A stretch of 64,000 nt of DNA from Paracoccus onubensis (GCF_003591515.1 NZ_QZCG01000004.1:124001-188000), one strand, 5' to 3'; shown: positions 18,804-28,145, numbered from the stretch's first letter. The notes: generated by a model from the letters alone, not told the origin. Numbers and translations are program-made.

Positions 18804-20507
18804 ATGAAATTGAAGACCATGCTTATGGGGGCGGCCGCGTCGATGGCCCTTGCCCCCGGCGCCATGGCGGAACGTGGTTCCGATGGCGAAGCGAATATCA
18901 TCATGTGGCAGGCACCATCCACGATGAACATGTTCCTGTCCAGCGGCACCAAGGATATCATCGCCTCCAGCATGGTGCTTGAGCCTCTGGCCGGTTTCCA
19001 ACCTGATGGCACCCTGTTCCCGGAACTCGCGCAAGAGATTCCCTCGCTCGAGAATGGCGGCATTTCCGAGGATCTGACATCGATCACGTGGAAGCTGAAA
19101 GAGGGGCTGAAATGGTCTGACGGCACGCCGGTTACCTCTGCTGATCTGGTTTTCACCGCCGAATATTGCATGCATCCGGAAGGCGGCTGCGCGCAGCTTG
19201 CGAAATACGAGGGCGTCGAATCCGTCGAGGCAATCGACGATCTGACCGTCAAGGTGAACTTCACGGAACCGCGCCCCGATCCTTTCGCGGCATTCGTCGG
19301 CGGACAGTCACCGATCATCCAGAAGGCACAGTTCGAGAAATGCCTGGGTGCCGCTGCACCGACTTGTACCGAAGAGAATTTCAACCCGATCGGCACCGGA
19401 CCGTTCCGGGTCGTGTCGTTCAAGACCAATGATGTCATCGAATTCGAGGCCAATCCCGAATATCGCGACCCTGAAAAACCCGCTTTCGCCAAGCTGACCA
19501 TGAAAGGCGGGGGCGATGCCGCAGCGGCCGCGCGTGCGGTCCTTGAGACGGGTGAATTCGACTATGCGTGGAATACCCAGCTTGCCCCGGATGTGATCGA
19601 GGGTATGGAAGCACAGGGCAAAGGCAAGGTTCAGGCGGCTTTCGGCAGCCTTGTCGAGCGGCTGATGGTCAATCTGACCGATCCGTCCTCGAGCCTTCCC
19701 GAAGGCGAGCGTTCGACGCTCAACAATCCGCACCCGTTCCTGTCTGACCCGGCAGTCCGTCAGGCGCTGTCGATGGCGATCGATCGTGAGTTGCTGAACG
19801 AGATCGGTTATGGTTCGACGGGCAAGGCAACCTGCAATCTTGTCCCTGCACCCGAAGCATGGGCGTCGCCCAATACCGACTGCATGACGCAGGATATCGA
19901 AGGCGCCAAGAAGCTTCTTGACGATGCGGGCTGGGTTCCCGGCGCTGGCGGTGTGCGTGAAAAGGACGGAATGCGCCTGTCGATCCTCTACCAGAGCTCG
20001 GTCAATGCGGTGCGTCAGGATTTCCAGTCGCTGATCAAGCAATGGTGGAGCGAAATCGGCGTGGAAACCGAGCTGAAAACCATCGACGCCTCGGTCTTCT
20101 TTGGCAGCGATGCGGGTTCGCCCGACACATTGCAGAAATTCTATGCCGATATCGAAATGTATGCCAACAACTTCGAAGGCAACAACCCCGAGCCCTATCT
20201 GGCCAAATTCACCTGCGACAAGGCACCGGGCCCCGACAATCAGTGGCAGGGCGAAAATATCGTTCGTTTCTGCGACGAGGAATATGACAAGCTGGTGGCC
20301 GAACTGGGCAAGACCGTCGATCAGGACGAACGCGGCAAGCTGGGCCAAAAGCTGAACGAGATGCTGACCAAGGATTCCCATGCGATCATCCCGCTGGTCT
20401 ATCGCGGCACGGCCTCGGCCGTCAGCAATGCGCTTGGCGGAGTCCAGTTGAACGCCTGGGATACCGAATTGTGGAATGTCCAGGACTGGTATCGCGTCAA
20501 GGAATAG
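18804..20507 (+). CDS. Peptide-type ABC substrate-binding protein, first tandem copy
   Basis: This 567-residue SBP_bac_5 protein is secreted by a signal peptide ending near MAERG. It shows the class C binding-protein pattern, including ISEDLTSITWKLKEGLKWSD and PAVRQALSMAIDRELLNEIG. An AACAGGAGAAATGTC site precedes the ATG. It is followed by a close paralogue, then by two permeases; the fused ATPase is encoded divergently. Ligands of this family are peptides, opines, glutathione or similar compounds; the amidohydrolase and oxidase nearby suggest a modified amino acid or peptide. Confidence 0.9.
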   Translation: MKLKTMLMGAAASMALAPGAMAERGSDGEANIIMWQAPSTMNMFLSSGTKDIIASSMVLEPLAGFQPDGTLFPELAQEIPSLENGGISEDLTSITWKLKEGLKWSDGTPVTSADLVFTAEYCMHPEGGCAQLAKYEGVESVEAIDDLTVKVNFTEPRPDPFAAFVGGQSPIIQKAQFEKCLGAAAPTCTEENFNPIGTGPFRVVSFKTNDVIEFEANPEYRDPEKPAFAKLTMKGGGDAAAAARAVLETGEFDYAWNTQLAPDVIEGMEAQGKGKVQAAFGSLVERLMVNLTDPSSSLPEGERSTLNNPHPFLSDPAVRQALSMAIDRELLNEIGYGSTGKATCNLVPAPEAWASPNTDCMTQDIEGAKKLLDDAGWVPGAGGVREKDGMRLSILYQSSVNAVRQDFQSLIKQWWSEIGVETELKTIDASVFFGSDAGSPDTLQKFYADIEMYANNFEGNNPEPYLAKFTCDKAPGPDNQWQGENIVRFCDEEYDKLVAELGKTVDQDERGKLGQKLNEMLTKDSHAIIPLVYRGTASAVSNALGGVQLNAWDTELWNVQDWYRVKE

Positions 20508-20517
20508 GAGCCTGACA

Positions 20518-20547
20518 GGGCCATGCAGCAACCTGCCTGCATGGCCC
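20518..20547 (+). other. Intercistronic hairpin after first binding-protein gene
   Basis: GGGCCATGCAG pairs perfectly with CTGCATGGCCC around an 8-base loop. There is no T-run, so it is unlikely to end transcription. It lies just after the stop codon and may protect the upstream mRNA so that the binding protein is made in excess over the permeases. The stem is seen directly; the function is inferred. Confidence 0.5.
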
Positions 20548-20612
20548 GGCCATAAGAAGCGATCCACGCACGCGTGAGGAATTGCACAAGTCCAACCGGA
20601 AAAGGAAAAATC

Positions 20613-22331
20613 ATGGTCATCAATTCGCTAAAGACAGGTCTGCTGACCAGCGCGGCGGCCGTTCTGGCCTTCGCCTCCAGCCCTGCTCATGCCGAACGTG
20701 GCACGGATGGAGAGTTGAAACTTCTGCTGTGGCAGGCGCCGTCCACGCTGAACGTCTATCTTTCGACCGGCGTCAAGGAGATGCTGGCCTCGTCGTTGAT
20801 CCTTGAGCCCCTGGCGATTTTCGCACCTGATGGCGAGATCGTTCCCGCGCTGGCGCAGGAACTCCCCACGGTAGAAAATGGCGGCATTTCCGAGGATCTG
20901 ACATCGATCACATGGAAGCTGAAAGAAGGCGTGAAATGGTCCGATGGCTCTGATCTGACCGCTGAGGACGTGAAATTCACTGCTGATTACTGCATGAACG
21001 ACGAGGGCGGCTGTGCGCAAGCCGCCAAATTCGAGGGCGTGACCTCTGTCGAGGCTGTCGATCCGCTGACCGTCAAGATCACATTCGACTCGCCGCGCCC
21101 CTATCCCTATGCGGCTTTTGTCGGTGCTCAGGCGCCGATTATCCAGAAAGCGCAATTCGAGAATTGCACGGGTGCCAAGGCCGCGACATGTACCGAAGAG
21201 AATTTCGGCCCCATCGGTACCGGTCCGTTCCGGGCCACTGGCTTCAAGACCAATGATGTCGTGACGCTTGAGGCCAATCCGGAATATCGCGAAGCAGACA
21301 AACCGGCCTTCGCGACCGTCACCCTGAAAGGCGGCGGCGATTCGACCTCGGCAGCGCGGGCTGTTCTGGAGACGGGCGAATATGATTATGCCTGGAATAT
21401 CCAGCTTGCCCCCGACGTTCTGGAAGGAATGCTGGCGGCTGGCAAGGGCAAGCTGGAAGTCGATTTCGGCGCAACGGTCGAGCATATCCTGCTGAACCAG
21501 TCCGACCCGTCCCCAAGCCTGCCGGAAGGTGAGCGTGCGACACTGAAGCACCCGCACCCGATCCTGTCGGATCTCAAGGTGCGTCAGGCCCTGTCCATGG
21601 CGATCGACCGGGAATTGCTGAACGAGATCGGCTATGGCGAGACCGGCAAGGCCACCTGCAACATGGTCCCCAATCCCGAGATTTACGCCTCGGATAACGA
21701 CGATTGCCTGACCCAGGACATCGAAGGCGCCAAGGCTCTGCTGGAAGAGGCGGGCTGGACCGTCGGCGGGGATGGCATCCGCGAAAAGGACGGCGTGAAA
21801 CTGAAACTGCTGTTCCAGACCTCGGTCAACGCGGTGCGTCAGGACTTTCAGGCCCTGATCAAGCAATGGTGGTCGGAAATCGGCGTGGAAACAGAGCTCA
21901 AGACCGTGGATGCAAGCGTTTATTTCGGCTCGGATCCCGGCTCGCCCGATACGATCGTCAAGTTCTACGCCGATGTCGAGATGTATACCGATGTCTATGA
22001 TGGAACCGATCCAGGCAGCTTCCTCTCGGAACGCTCCTGCGCATCGATTCCCAGCCCCGAGAACCAGTGGCAAGGCGAAAATACGGTTCGTTATTGCGAT
22101 GAGGAATATGAAAAGCTGATCAAGGAAATGGCCCAGACATCGGGGATCGAGGCGCGTGCCGAACTCGCCAAGAAGATGAACCTGATGATCACCCGCGATT
22201 CGATGACCCATCTGCCGCTGATCGCGCGTGGCCGGGTCTCGGTCAGTTCCAACCGTCTGGGCGGCGTCCATATGAACGCGTGGGACAGCGAATTCTGGAA
22301 CGTGGCCGACTGGACCCGCGTCGAGGAATGA
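20613..22331 (+). CDS. Peptide-type ABC substrate-binding protein, second tandem copy
   Basis: This 572-residue protein is a close paralogue of the preceding gene; both share long identical runs such as GGISEDLTSITWKLKEG and VRQALSMAIDRELLNEIGYG. It has its own signal peptide (VINSLKTGLLTSAAAVLAFA, cleaved near AHAERG). The ATG at 20613 follows a GGAAAAGGAAAAATC site and starts the signal peptide; the frame is open 39 bases earlier. The pair looks like a tandem duplication, giving one transporter two binding proteins that may differ in ligand preference. A GC hairpin follows its stop. Confidence 0.9.
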   Translation: MVINSLKTGLLTSAAAVLAFASSPAHAERGTDGELKLLLWQAPSTLNVYLSTGVKEMLASSLILEPLAIFAPDGEIVPALAQELPTVENGGISEDLTSITWKLKEGVKWSDGSDLTAEDVKFTADYCMNDEGGCAQAAKFEGVTSVEAVDPLTVKITFDSPRPYPYAAFVGAQAPIIQKAQFENCTGAKAATCTEENFGPIGTGPFRATGFKTNDVVTLEANPEYREADKPAFATVTLKGGGDSTSAARAVLETGEYDYAWNIQLAPDVLEGMLAAGKGKLEVDFGATVEHILLNQSDPSPSLPEGERATLKHPHPILSDLKVRQALSMAIDRELLNEIGYGETGKATCNMVPNPEIYASDNDDCLTQDIEGAKALLEEAGWTVGGDGIREKDGVKLKLLFQTSVNAVRQDFQALIKQWWSEIGVETELKTVDASVYFGSDPGSPDTIVKFYADVEMYTDVYDGTDPGSFLSERSCASIPSPENQWQGENTVRYCDEEYEKLIKEMAQTSGIEARAELAKKMNLMITRDSMTHLPLIARGRVSVSSNRLGGVHMNAWDSEFWNVADWTRVEE

Positions 22332-22341
22332 CCCTGAGCCC

Positions 22342-22364
22342 GCCCGGTCGCAACGCTGCCGGGC
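22342..22364 (+). other. Intercistronic hairpin after second binding-protein gene
   Basis: GCCCGG pairs with CCGGGC around an 11-base loop in the short gap before the permease. It mirrors the hairpin after the first binding-protein gene, supporting a shared role in setting unequal protein levels. No T-run follows. Confidence 0.35.
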
Positions 22365-22397
22365 CATGTTGTTCATGACACGTCAAAGAGGTTCCGG

Positions 22398-23405
22398 ATG
22401 CTGAATTTCACAATGCGCCGTTTGCTGCTGGCGATCCCCACCCTGTTGTTCATTTCGCTGGTGATTTTTCTTCTGCTCGAGGCATCGCCCGGCGATCCCC
22501 TTGGGGACGTCCCGCTGACCGTGCCGCCCGAAGTCAAAGAAAAGATGCGCGAGGCGCTTGGGTTGGGCCAGGCATGGTATATTCGCTATATACTATGGCT
22601 GAAACAGTTCTTCTGGGTCGAGCCGCTGCACTGGACTGACAAGTTGCTGGGTACCTATTTCAGCGACGGGATGCAGCGGATCATCAGCTTTCAGTCGCGC
22701 AGTCCTGTCTTCGACGTGATTGCGCAGCGCGTGCCGCAAACCCTGATCGTCGTCGGCATGTCCTATATCGTCGGCGTGATGATCGCGATCCCGATCGGCA
22801 TCCTCTCGGCCTATAAGCAATATAGCTGGTTCGACCAGATCGGTACCTTCGTCTCGATGGTCGGCTTCTCGATGCCGACCTTCTTCACGGGTGTCGTGTT
22901 TATCATCATCTTCGGGGTCAAGCTGCAATGGTTCCCTTCGGTCTATGACACCACGCATGTCGTCACGGACTGGGGCAGTTTCTGGGTTCAGGTCCGGCAG
23001 ATGATCATGCCGGTGACTGTGCTGGCGCTGTATAACGCCGCGCAGATCAGCAGGTTCATGCGCGCCTCGATGCTGGACAATCTGGGACAGGATTATGTGC
23101 GCACGGCACGTGCCAAGGGCCTTGGCGAACGCAAGGTCGTGCTGAAGCACGTGCTGCGCAACAGCCTGATCCCGGTTGTAACGGTCATCGCGCTTGGCCT
23201 GCCCACCGTATTCGGAGGCGCGATCATCACCGAGCAGGTCTTCAAGGTGAACGGCCTTGGTCAGCTTCTGATCTCGGCCATCCATGCCAATGACATCCCG
23301 ATGGTGCTGACGCTGACCTTCATCTTCGCCATCCTGATCATCGTCTTCACCCTGATTGCCGATATTCTCTACGGCGTGCTGGACCCGAGGATTCGCTATG
23401 ATTGA
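22398..23405 (+). CDS. Peptide ABC transporter permease (DppB type)
   Basis: This 335-residue inner-membrane protein begins with the DppB pattern (LLAIPTLLFISLVIFLLLEA SPGDP, split here by a space) and ends with ADILYGVLDPRIRYD, typical of the family. The cytoplasmic EAA loop is seen as DYVRTARAKGLGERKVVLKH. About six helices are predicted by eye, with a longer periplasmic stretch after helix 1. Its end overlaps the next permease by eight bases, so the two subunits are made together and should form a heterodimeric channel. Confidence 0.92.
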   Translation: MLNFTMRRLLLAIPTLLFISLVIFLLLEASPGDPLGDVPLTVPPEVKEKMREALGLGQAWYIRYILWLKQFFWVEPLHWTDKLLGTYFSDGMQRIISFQSRSPVFDVIAQRVPQTLIVVGMSYIVGVMIAIPIGILSAYKQYSWFDQIGTFVSMVGFSMPTFFTGVVFIIIFGVKLQWFPSVYDTTHVVTDWGSFWVQVRQMIMPVTVLALYNAAQISRFMRASMLDNLGQDYVRTARAKGLGERKVVLKHVLRNSLIPVVTVIALGLPTVFGGAIITEQVFKVNGLGQLLISAIHANDIPMVLTLTFIFAILIIVFTLIADILYGVLDPRIRYD

Positions 23406-24393
23406 TACAAATCGCCAGCAGGAACTGAACCGCCAGGAACTGACCGAGGGCGCCGCCGGAGCGGCCGCCGCCACGGCTGCCCTGCCCCCGGACCAACCGC
23501 AAATCGCAGGAGGCGAAACCCGCAATCAATGGCGCGATGTCTGGCGGCAGTTTCGCAGTCACCGGGGAGCGATGGTCGCCCTGATCCTGTTTATCGGGGT
23601 GCTGCTCTTCGTATTGGCCGGTCCGCTGATCTGGACGCTTGATCCGACATATGTCGATATCCGCGCCCGAAATACCGGTTTTACCTCGGTTCATCCTCTT
23701 GGCACCGATCAGCTTGGCCGTGACATGCTCGCCCGGCTGATGGCGGGTGGCCGGGTCTCGATCTCGGTCGGGTTGACCGCGATGCTGATCGCGATCTTTC
23801 TTGGCAGCACGATCGGAGTTCTTTCGGGTTATTTCCGCCGGCTCGACGCGCCATTGATGCGGGTGACAGAATTGTTCCTGGCCCTGCCGCTTCTGCCACT
23901 TCTGCTGCTGATGGTGACGCTGTTTCGCGAACCGCTGTCCCAGTCATTCGGCCCCGCCATGGGCATCTTCCTGCTGATCGTCTCGGCCATCGGCGCGACA
24001 AGCTGGATGCAGGCGGCGCGCATCGTGCGCGGCGATGTGCTTGGCCTCAAGGAACGCGAATTCATCCTTGCCGCCAAATCCATCGGCACCCCGCCGCGCC
24101 GGATGATCCTGCGCCATATCCTTCCCAATGTGATGTCTCCGATCATGGTGGCGGCAACGCTGGGCATTGCCACGGCGATCATCACCGAAAGCGCGTTGAG
24201 TTTTCTTGGCTTGGGCTTCCCCCCCGACTTCCCGACATGGGGAAGGCTGCTATATGACGCGGTGGATCAGATGGTGCTTTATCCGAGTCGGGTGATCCTG
24301 CCGGGTGTGTTCATCTCGTTGACGGTGCTTTGCGTCAATTATATCGGTGACGGATTGCGCGACGCCATGGATCCGCGGATCAGGGGACGCTGA
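23398..24393 (+). CDS. Peptide ABC transporter permease (DppC type)
   Basis: This 331-residue permease is the partner of the preceding gene. A long hydrophilic N-terminus (MIDTNRQQELNRQELTEG, then an Ala-rich stretch) leads into the DppC pattern with FRSHRGAMVALILFIGVLL, HPLGTDQLGRDMLARLMAGG and the EAA loop EREFILAAKSIGTPPRRMIL. It ends DGLRDAMDPRIRGR. The ATG at 23398 overlaps the previous gene by eight bases. An earlier in-frame start would lie inside that gene and is unlikely. Confidence 0.92.
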   Translation: MIDTNRQQELNRQELTEGAAGAAAATAALPPDQPQIAGGETRNQWRDVWRQFRSHRGAMVALILFIGVLLFVLAGPLIWTLDPTYVDIRARNTGFTSVHPLGTDQLGRDMLARLMAGGRVSISVGLTAMLIAIFLGSTIGVLSGYFRRLDAPLMRVTELFLALPLLPLLLLMVTLFREPLSQSFGPAMGIFLLIVSAIGATSWMQAARIVRGDVLGLKEREFILAAKSIGTPPRRMILRHILPNVMSPIMVAATLGIATAIITESALSFLGLGFPPDFPTWGRLLYDAVDQMVLYPSRVILPGVFISLTVLCVNYIGDGLRDAMDPRIRGR

Positions 24394-24422
24394 GTCCGCC
24401 CGCACGAGAGATGAGAACATAA

Positions 24423-24773
24423 ATGGACAGATATGTGATCTGGCATAATCCGAAATGCTCGACATCGCGCTTCGTGCTGGATGCGCTGCGCGAGGCCGGG
24501 CTGGACCCCGAGATACGAACCTATCTGACAGATCCGCCCTCACCGGCGGAACTGTCAGAGGCGCTGCAATCTCTGGGCATCACCGCCCGGCAGTTGCTGC
24601 GCCAAAAGAATACGCCCTATCACGATCTTGGTCTGAACGATCCGGCGCTTTCCGATGACGCGCTTATTGCTGCCATGTCCGAACATCCGGTGCTGATCGA
24701 ACGGCCAGTCGTGTTCTCGCCCAAAGGCGCAAAGCTTTGCCGCCCCAAGGAAACCGTGTTCGAGCTGATCTGA
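24423..24773 (+). CDS. ArsC-family (arsenate reductase-like) protein
   Basis: This 116-residue protein has the thioredoxin-like ArsC fold. The active cysteine is Cys12 in NPKCSTSRFVLDALREAG, and the family segments FSPKGAKLCRPKETV and RQKNTPYHDLGL follow. Glutaredoxin-linked ArsC enzymes reduce arsenate to arsenite, but close relatives (YfgD, Spx-like) do other jobs. No arsenite pump or ArsR gene lies beside it, so an arsenic role is plausible but unproven. It is followed six bases later by a MOSC-domain gene. Confidence 0.82.
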   Translation: MDRYVIWHNPKCSTSRFVLDALREAGLDPEIRTYLTDPPSPAELSEALQSLGITARQLLRQKNTPYHDLGLNDPALSDDALIAAMSEHPVLIERPVVFSPKGAKLCRPKETVFELI

Positions 24774-24779
24774 CCGGCC

Positions 24780-25346
24780 ATGACGAACCGCCAGCCCTCC
24801 ATGGCCACGCTGATGGCCGCCCTGCCGGAGATCCGCAACGCGCCTTCGGATCACGGCCCGATCCGCTATCTGTGCCACAGGCCGGATTTCGGACAACGCG
24901 ATTTCGTCAGCGAACTGACCTTGACCGTCGAGCAGGGGATCCCCGGTGAAAGATGGATGCGCCATCCCTGGATGCGTTTGCCCGACGGCAGCCCCGACCC
25001 GGCGATTCAGGTCTCGATCCTGCCCGCGCGGGTCTGCGATCTGGTCTGGCAGCCGGGCGATGTCTCTCCCCATCCCGGCGATTCCATCGTCGCCGATCTC
25101 GAGACCAGCCTGGACAATCTTCCCACCGGCAGCCTGATCGGCGCAGGCGACGCGGTCTTGCAAGTCTCGGCAGTCTTCAACGATGCCTGCGTCAAATGGC
25201 GAAAGCGCTATGGCGAGGATGCCTTGCGCTGGGTGAGAGCAGAAGGCCACCCGCATTTGAGATTGCGCGGCATTCTCTGCGCGATCACACAGGATGGCGT
25301 GGTCCGCGCCGACGACCGGCTAAGAGTTCTGCGGCGTGGGTATTGA
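24780..25346 (+). CDS. MOSC-domain protein
   Basis: This 188-residue protein resembles stand-alone MOSC domains, a beta-rich fold related to molybdenum cofactor sulfurase tails and to YiiM. Family-like segments are DLETSLDNLPTGSLIGAGDA followed by VLQVSAVFNDACVKW, where the cysteine may bind a sulfur or metal centre. It starts six bases after the arsC-type gene and may be cotranscribed. Its substrate is unknown. The family match is by pattern only and should be confirmed by profile search. Confidence 0.7.
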   Translation: MTNRQPSMATLMAALPEIRNAPSDHGPIRYLCHRPDFGQRDFVSELTLTVEQGIPGERWMRHPWMRLPDGSPDPAIQVSILPARVCDLVWQPGDVSPHPGDSIVADLETSLDNLPTGSLIGAGDAVLQVSAVFNDACVKWRKRYGEDALRWVRAEGHPHLRLRGILCAITQDGVVRADDRLRVLRRGY

Positions 25347-25357
25347 CGCGATAAGTC

Positions 25358-25729
25358 TTATATCAGCCACAGGACATAACCGATCAGTGTCAGAAAGACC
25401 GTCAAACTGATCGCGGACAATGCCAACGCTATGCCTACCCTGTCCTTGAAAGCCAGTACGATGGCTGTCAGCTGCCCGAAGATCAGCAAAGGAATGCCGC
25501 CATTCAAGGATATCAGATAGAACAACTGCGCTCGATTTGCCTTTTCAGGATCGTCGGGCCATTGATGGAACCCCATCCCAAGTGGTGACATATACCAAAG
25601 AAAGATCAGCGGAATCGATATGACGATCAGCAGAGCAAGCGTCAGGATCATGCAGGCGCGCATGGTCGAGACAGGCCGGATTTTGCCCGCAATCCTGTTT
25701 GTGGGTTGTGCCGCGCGGGGTTCTTTCAT
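25358..25729 (-). CDS. Small membrane protein of unknown function
   Basis: The 123-residue product has a basic N-terminus and three hydrophobic helices (MILTLALLIVISIPLIFLWY, FYLISLNGGIPLLIFGQLTA, and ALSAISLTVFLTLIGYVLWL). I do not recognise a family. It lies convergent to the MOSC gene, with 11 bases between stops, and divergent from the oxidoreductase at 25781. Membrane location is clear from composition, but nothing else can be said about its role. Confidence 0.6.
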   Translation of the reverse strand: MKEPRAAQPTNRIAGKIRPVSTMRACMILTLALLIVISIPLIFLWYMSPLGMGFHQWPDDPEKANRAQLFYLISLNGGIPLLIFGQLTAIVLAFKDRVGIALALSAISLTVFLTLIGYVLWLI

Positions 25730-25780
25730 AGGGGCGTTTCCCGCATATTCACCATCATTGGATACTAAAGGAGCCTAGCG

Positions 25781-26923
25781 ATGATCCCTTCACAGATGCA
25801 AGCGATGGTTCTGACCCGTCACGGCGGGGTCGATGCACTGGAATGGCGGACCGATTACCCGGTGCCGCAGCCGAAAGCCGGGGAGGTTCTGGTCCGCATC
25901 ACCGCCACCGCCAAGAACAATACCGATCGCAAGGTGCGCGAGGGCCTTTATGCCACCCATGACACCGGTGAGGCGACCAGTTTCCAGATGGCGGGCGAAA
26001 CGCTGCGCTTTCCGCGCATTCAGGGGGCGGATGTGGTCGGGCGTGTGGTTGCCGTGGGAGATGGCGTCGATCAGGGGCGGATCGGACAACGCGGACTGCT
26101 GGATTTCAATATCTACCGCAGCAAGGATCCGCATCTGAACCTGACGCCGGATTATTACGGACATGGCGCAGATGGCGGCTTTGCCGAATACGGAGTTTTC
26201 CCCTCTGCGCAGTTTCACCATATTCCGAATGACAACCTGTCGGATGCCGAACTCGCCAGCCTTGGCATGTGCTCGTGGCAGACGGGATATCATATGCTGA
26301 CCTCGGCCAGCGTAAGCAAGGGAGAGCATGTGCTGATCACCGGCGCCTCAGGCGGGGTGGGCTCGGCATTGATCCAGCTTTGCCGGGTGATCGGGGCGGT
26401 GCCGCATGCGATTTCGGGGCCCGGCAAGGACAAGACCCTGCGCGAATTGGGGGCCGAGACGGTGATCGACCGTATGACGGTCACCGACTGGGCCAAGGAT
26501 ATCGCGCAGGCGGTCGAAGGACATCAGATCGACGCGGTAATGGATTTGGTTGGAGGCGATATCACGCCGGGACTGATCGATGCGATGTGCCGCGATCTGG
26601 GAACGCGCCGGACGCCTCCGCGATTGTCGATCGCCGGAGCGTCTGCGGGAAATGTCACGCCGATCCTGTGGACACAGATTTATCTGAATCAGGTGCAGAT
26701 TTTTGGCGTCTCGCATGGAACGCAAGCCGAGGCGCAGCAATTGATCGACTGGATCCGCGCGGACCGGCTGCGCCCGGTTCTGGCGGGCACAATGAAACTG
26801 TCGGAATTGCATGACGCAGAGAGGCTTTTCGTAGAGCGCGGCACGGATTTTCTAGGCAAGCTGGTGATCGTCCCGGATGCGGAATGGGACCAGCACGGCG
26901 CGCCCCATGCCTTGCGGCGTTAG
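25781..26923 (+). CDS. Medium-chain NAD(P)H-dependent oxidoreductase, quinone reductase type
   Basis: This 380-residue protein belongs to the medium-chain dehydrogenase/reductase superfamily. The N-terminal GroES-like domain contains VPQPKAGEVLVRITATAKNNTD, and the cofactor motif GASGGVGSALIQLCRVIGA starts near residue 190. The cysteine ligands of the structural zinc lobe are absent, pointing to a zinc-free quinone-reductase-like enzyme. A TAAAGGAG site precedes the ATG. No neighbouring genes identify its substrate. Confidence 0.82.
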   Translation: MIPSQMQAMVLTRHGGVDALEWRTDYPVPQPKAGEVLVRITATAKNNTDRKVREGLYATHDTGEATSFQMAGETLRFPRIQGADVVGRVVAVGDGVDQGRIGQRGLLDFNIYRSKDPHLNLTPDYYGHGADGGFAEYGVFPSAQFHHIPNDNLSDAELASLGMCSWQTGYHMLTSASVSKGEHVLITGASGGVGSALIQLCRVIGAVPHAISGPGKDKTLRELGAETVIDRMTVTDWAKDIAQAVEGHQIDAVMDLVGGDITPGLIDAMCRDLGTRRTPPRLSIAGASAGNVTPILWTQIYLNQVQIFGVSHGTQAEAQQLIDWIRADRLRPVLAGTMKLSELHDAERLFVERGTDFLGKLVIVPDAEWDQHGAPHALRR

Positions 26924-27002
26924 ACATTCTGTTTTGTCGGGTCTGGTAGAAACAGTCCTGCCGTAATCCGTCAGGGGTGGAAAGCGGTTCTGCGCCCATC
27001 GC

Positions 27003-27602
27003 TCAGCTTTTGCCTAACAGCACGGGCAGCATAGACGCGACCAGCAGGATTGCCATGGTTGTGTTGAACAGGCGCAACCGCATGGGCGTCGTCAGCAGAC
27101 GGCGCAACCCCTGCCCCGAAATCGCCCAGATCGAAACGCTGGACAGGTTGATGACGGCAAAGACCACGCCCACGACCAGCGCACCGCCAACACCTGCGGC
27201 ATAGGCCGATAACGCCCCCAGGGCCATGGCCCATGCCTTTGGATTGATCCATTGGAAAGCGGCGGCTTCCAGGAATGTAAACGGCCGCGCCCGCGAGGCT
27301 TCCGGCGATTGCCGGGGCGGCGCCGCATTAGCAACCTTCCATGCCAGCCACAGCATATAGGCGAGACTGATCCATTTCAGCGTAGTTTCGATTGCCGGAT
27401 TGGCGGCCAGCAACCGATCCACCCCCAGTCCGATTATCACGATCATCAGGGCAAAACCCCATGCAACGCCCAGCATATGCGGGATCGTCCGCCGAACGCC
27501 GAAATTCGCGCCCGAGGCCATCAGCATCATGTTATTCGGTCCCGGCGTGACCGAGGTCACAAAGGCAAACCCGGCCAGAGCAAGAAACAGATCAGTATTC
27601 AT
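27003..27602 (-). CDS. LysE-family amino-acid exporter
   Basis: This 199-residue inner-membrane protein starts with LALAGFAFVTSVTPGPNNMM, the signature of LysE/RhtB exporters, and shows about six hydrophobic helices. These proteins push out amino acids or related metabolites. It is divergent from an Lrp-type regulator across a 90-bp AT-rich region, an arrangement common for this exporter class, so the regulator probably controls it in response to an amino acid. Confidence 0.88.
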   Translation of the reverse strand: MNTDLFLALAGFAFVTSVTPGPNNMMLMASGANFGVRRTIPHMLGVAWGFALMIVIIGLGVDRLLAANPAIETTLKWISLAYMLWLAWKVANAAPPRQSPEASRARPFTFLEAAAFQWINPKAWAMALGALSAYAAGVGGALVVGVVFAVINLSSVSIWAISGQGLRRLLTTPMRLRLFNTTMAILLVASMLPVLLGKS

Positions 27603-27692
27603 TGCGCCATCCCATCAGATACCGCAATAATAACGCTTATTATCCGCAATCATCTTGCCAATAACGTCTCTCTATCATTATTATTGCAATTA
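27603..27692. promoter_or_regulatory. Divergent promoter region between lysE-type and Lrp-type genes
   Basis: The 90 bp between the start codons are unusually AT-rich, with ATAATAACGCTTATTAT and CATTATTATTGCAATTAATG. The first contains the interrupted palindrome ATAATAA-CGC-TTATTAT, a plausible Lrp-type operator. Both promoters must lie here. Confidence 0.45.
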
Positions 27693-28145
27693 ATGACCTA
27701 TTCTGATCTCACTAACGACAAGATATTGCAGGAACTCCGCCGCGATGGCCGCCTGCCCAATACCGAACTGGCGGCGCGGGTCGGGCTTTCGCCTTCCGCC
27801 TGCCTCCGACGGGTGCAGGAACTCGAGCGGCGAGGGATTATCATGGGTTATCGGGTGGTGATCAGCCCCCAGGCCCGGGGTGCGGGTTTCACCGCCTATG
27901 TCACGGTCGGCCTGTCCAGACATTCGACCGAGGCGCAAAAGGCGTTCGAACGGCTTTGCATCGCCGCCCCCGCCGTGCGCGAATGCCACAATATCACCGG
28001 CACGGTGGAATATCTGCTGCGGGTCGAGCTTGTGGATCTTGCCGCCTATAAACAGTTTCACGCCGATGTTCTGGGCAATTTCCCGTGGATTGCCACCATG
28101 ACCACCCATGTCGTGATGGACAGCCCCAAGGATGAGCGTGCCTAG
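27693..28145 (+). CDS. Lrp/AsnC-family regulator
   Basis: The 150-residue protein has an N-terminal helix-turn-helix (LTNDKILQELRRDGRLPNTE, then LAARVGLSPSACLRRVQELE) and a C-terminal ligand-binding RAM domain with ITGTVEYLLRVELVDLAAYK. The ATG at 27693 is chosen because the HTH starts right after it; the open frame reaches much further upstream into the divergent exporter gene. It probably senses an amino acid and controls the LysE exporter next to it. Confidence 0.9.
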   Translation: MTYSDLTNDKILQELRRDGRLPNTELAARVGLSPSACLRRVQELERRGIIMGYRVVISPQARGAGFTAYVTVGLSRHSTEAQKAFERLCIAAPAVRECHNITGTVEYLLRVELVDLAAYKQFHADVLGNFPWIATMTTHVVMDSPKDERA

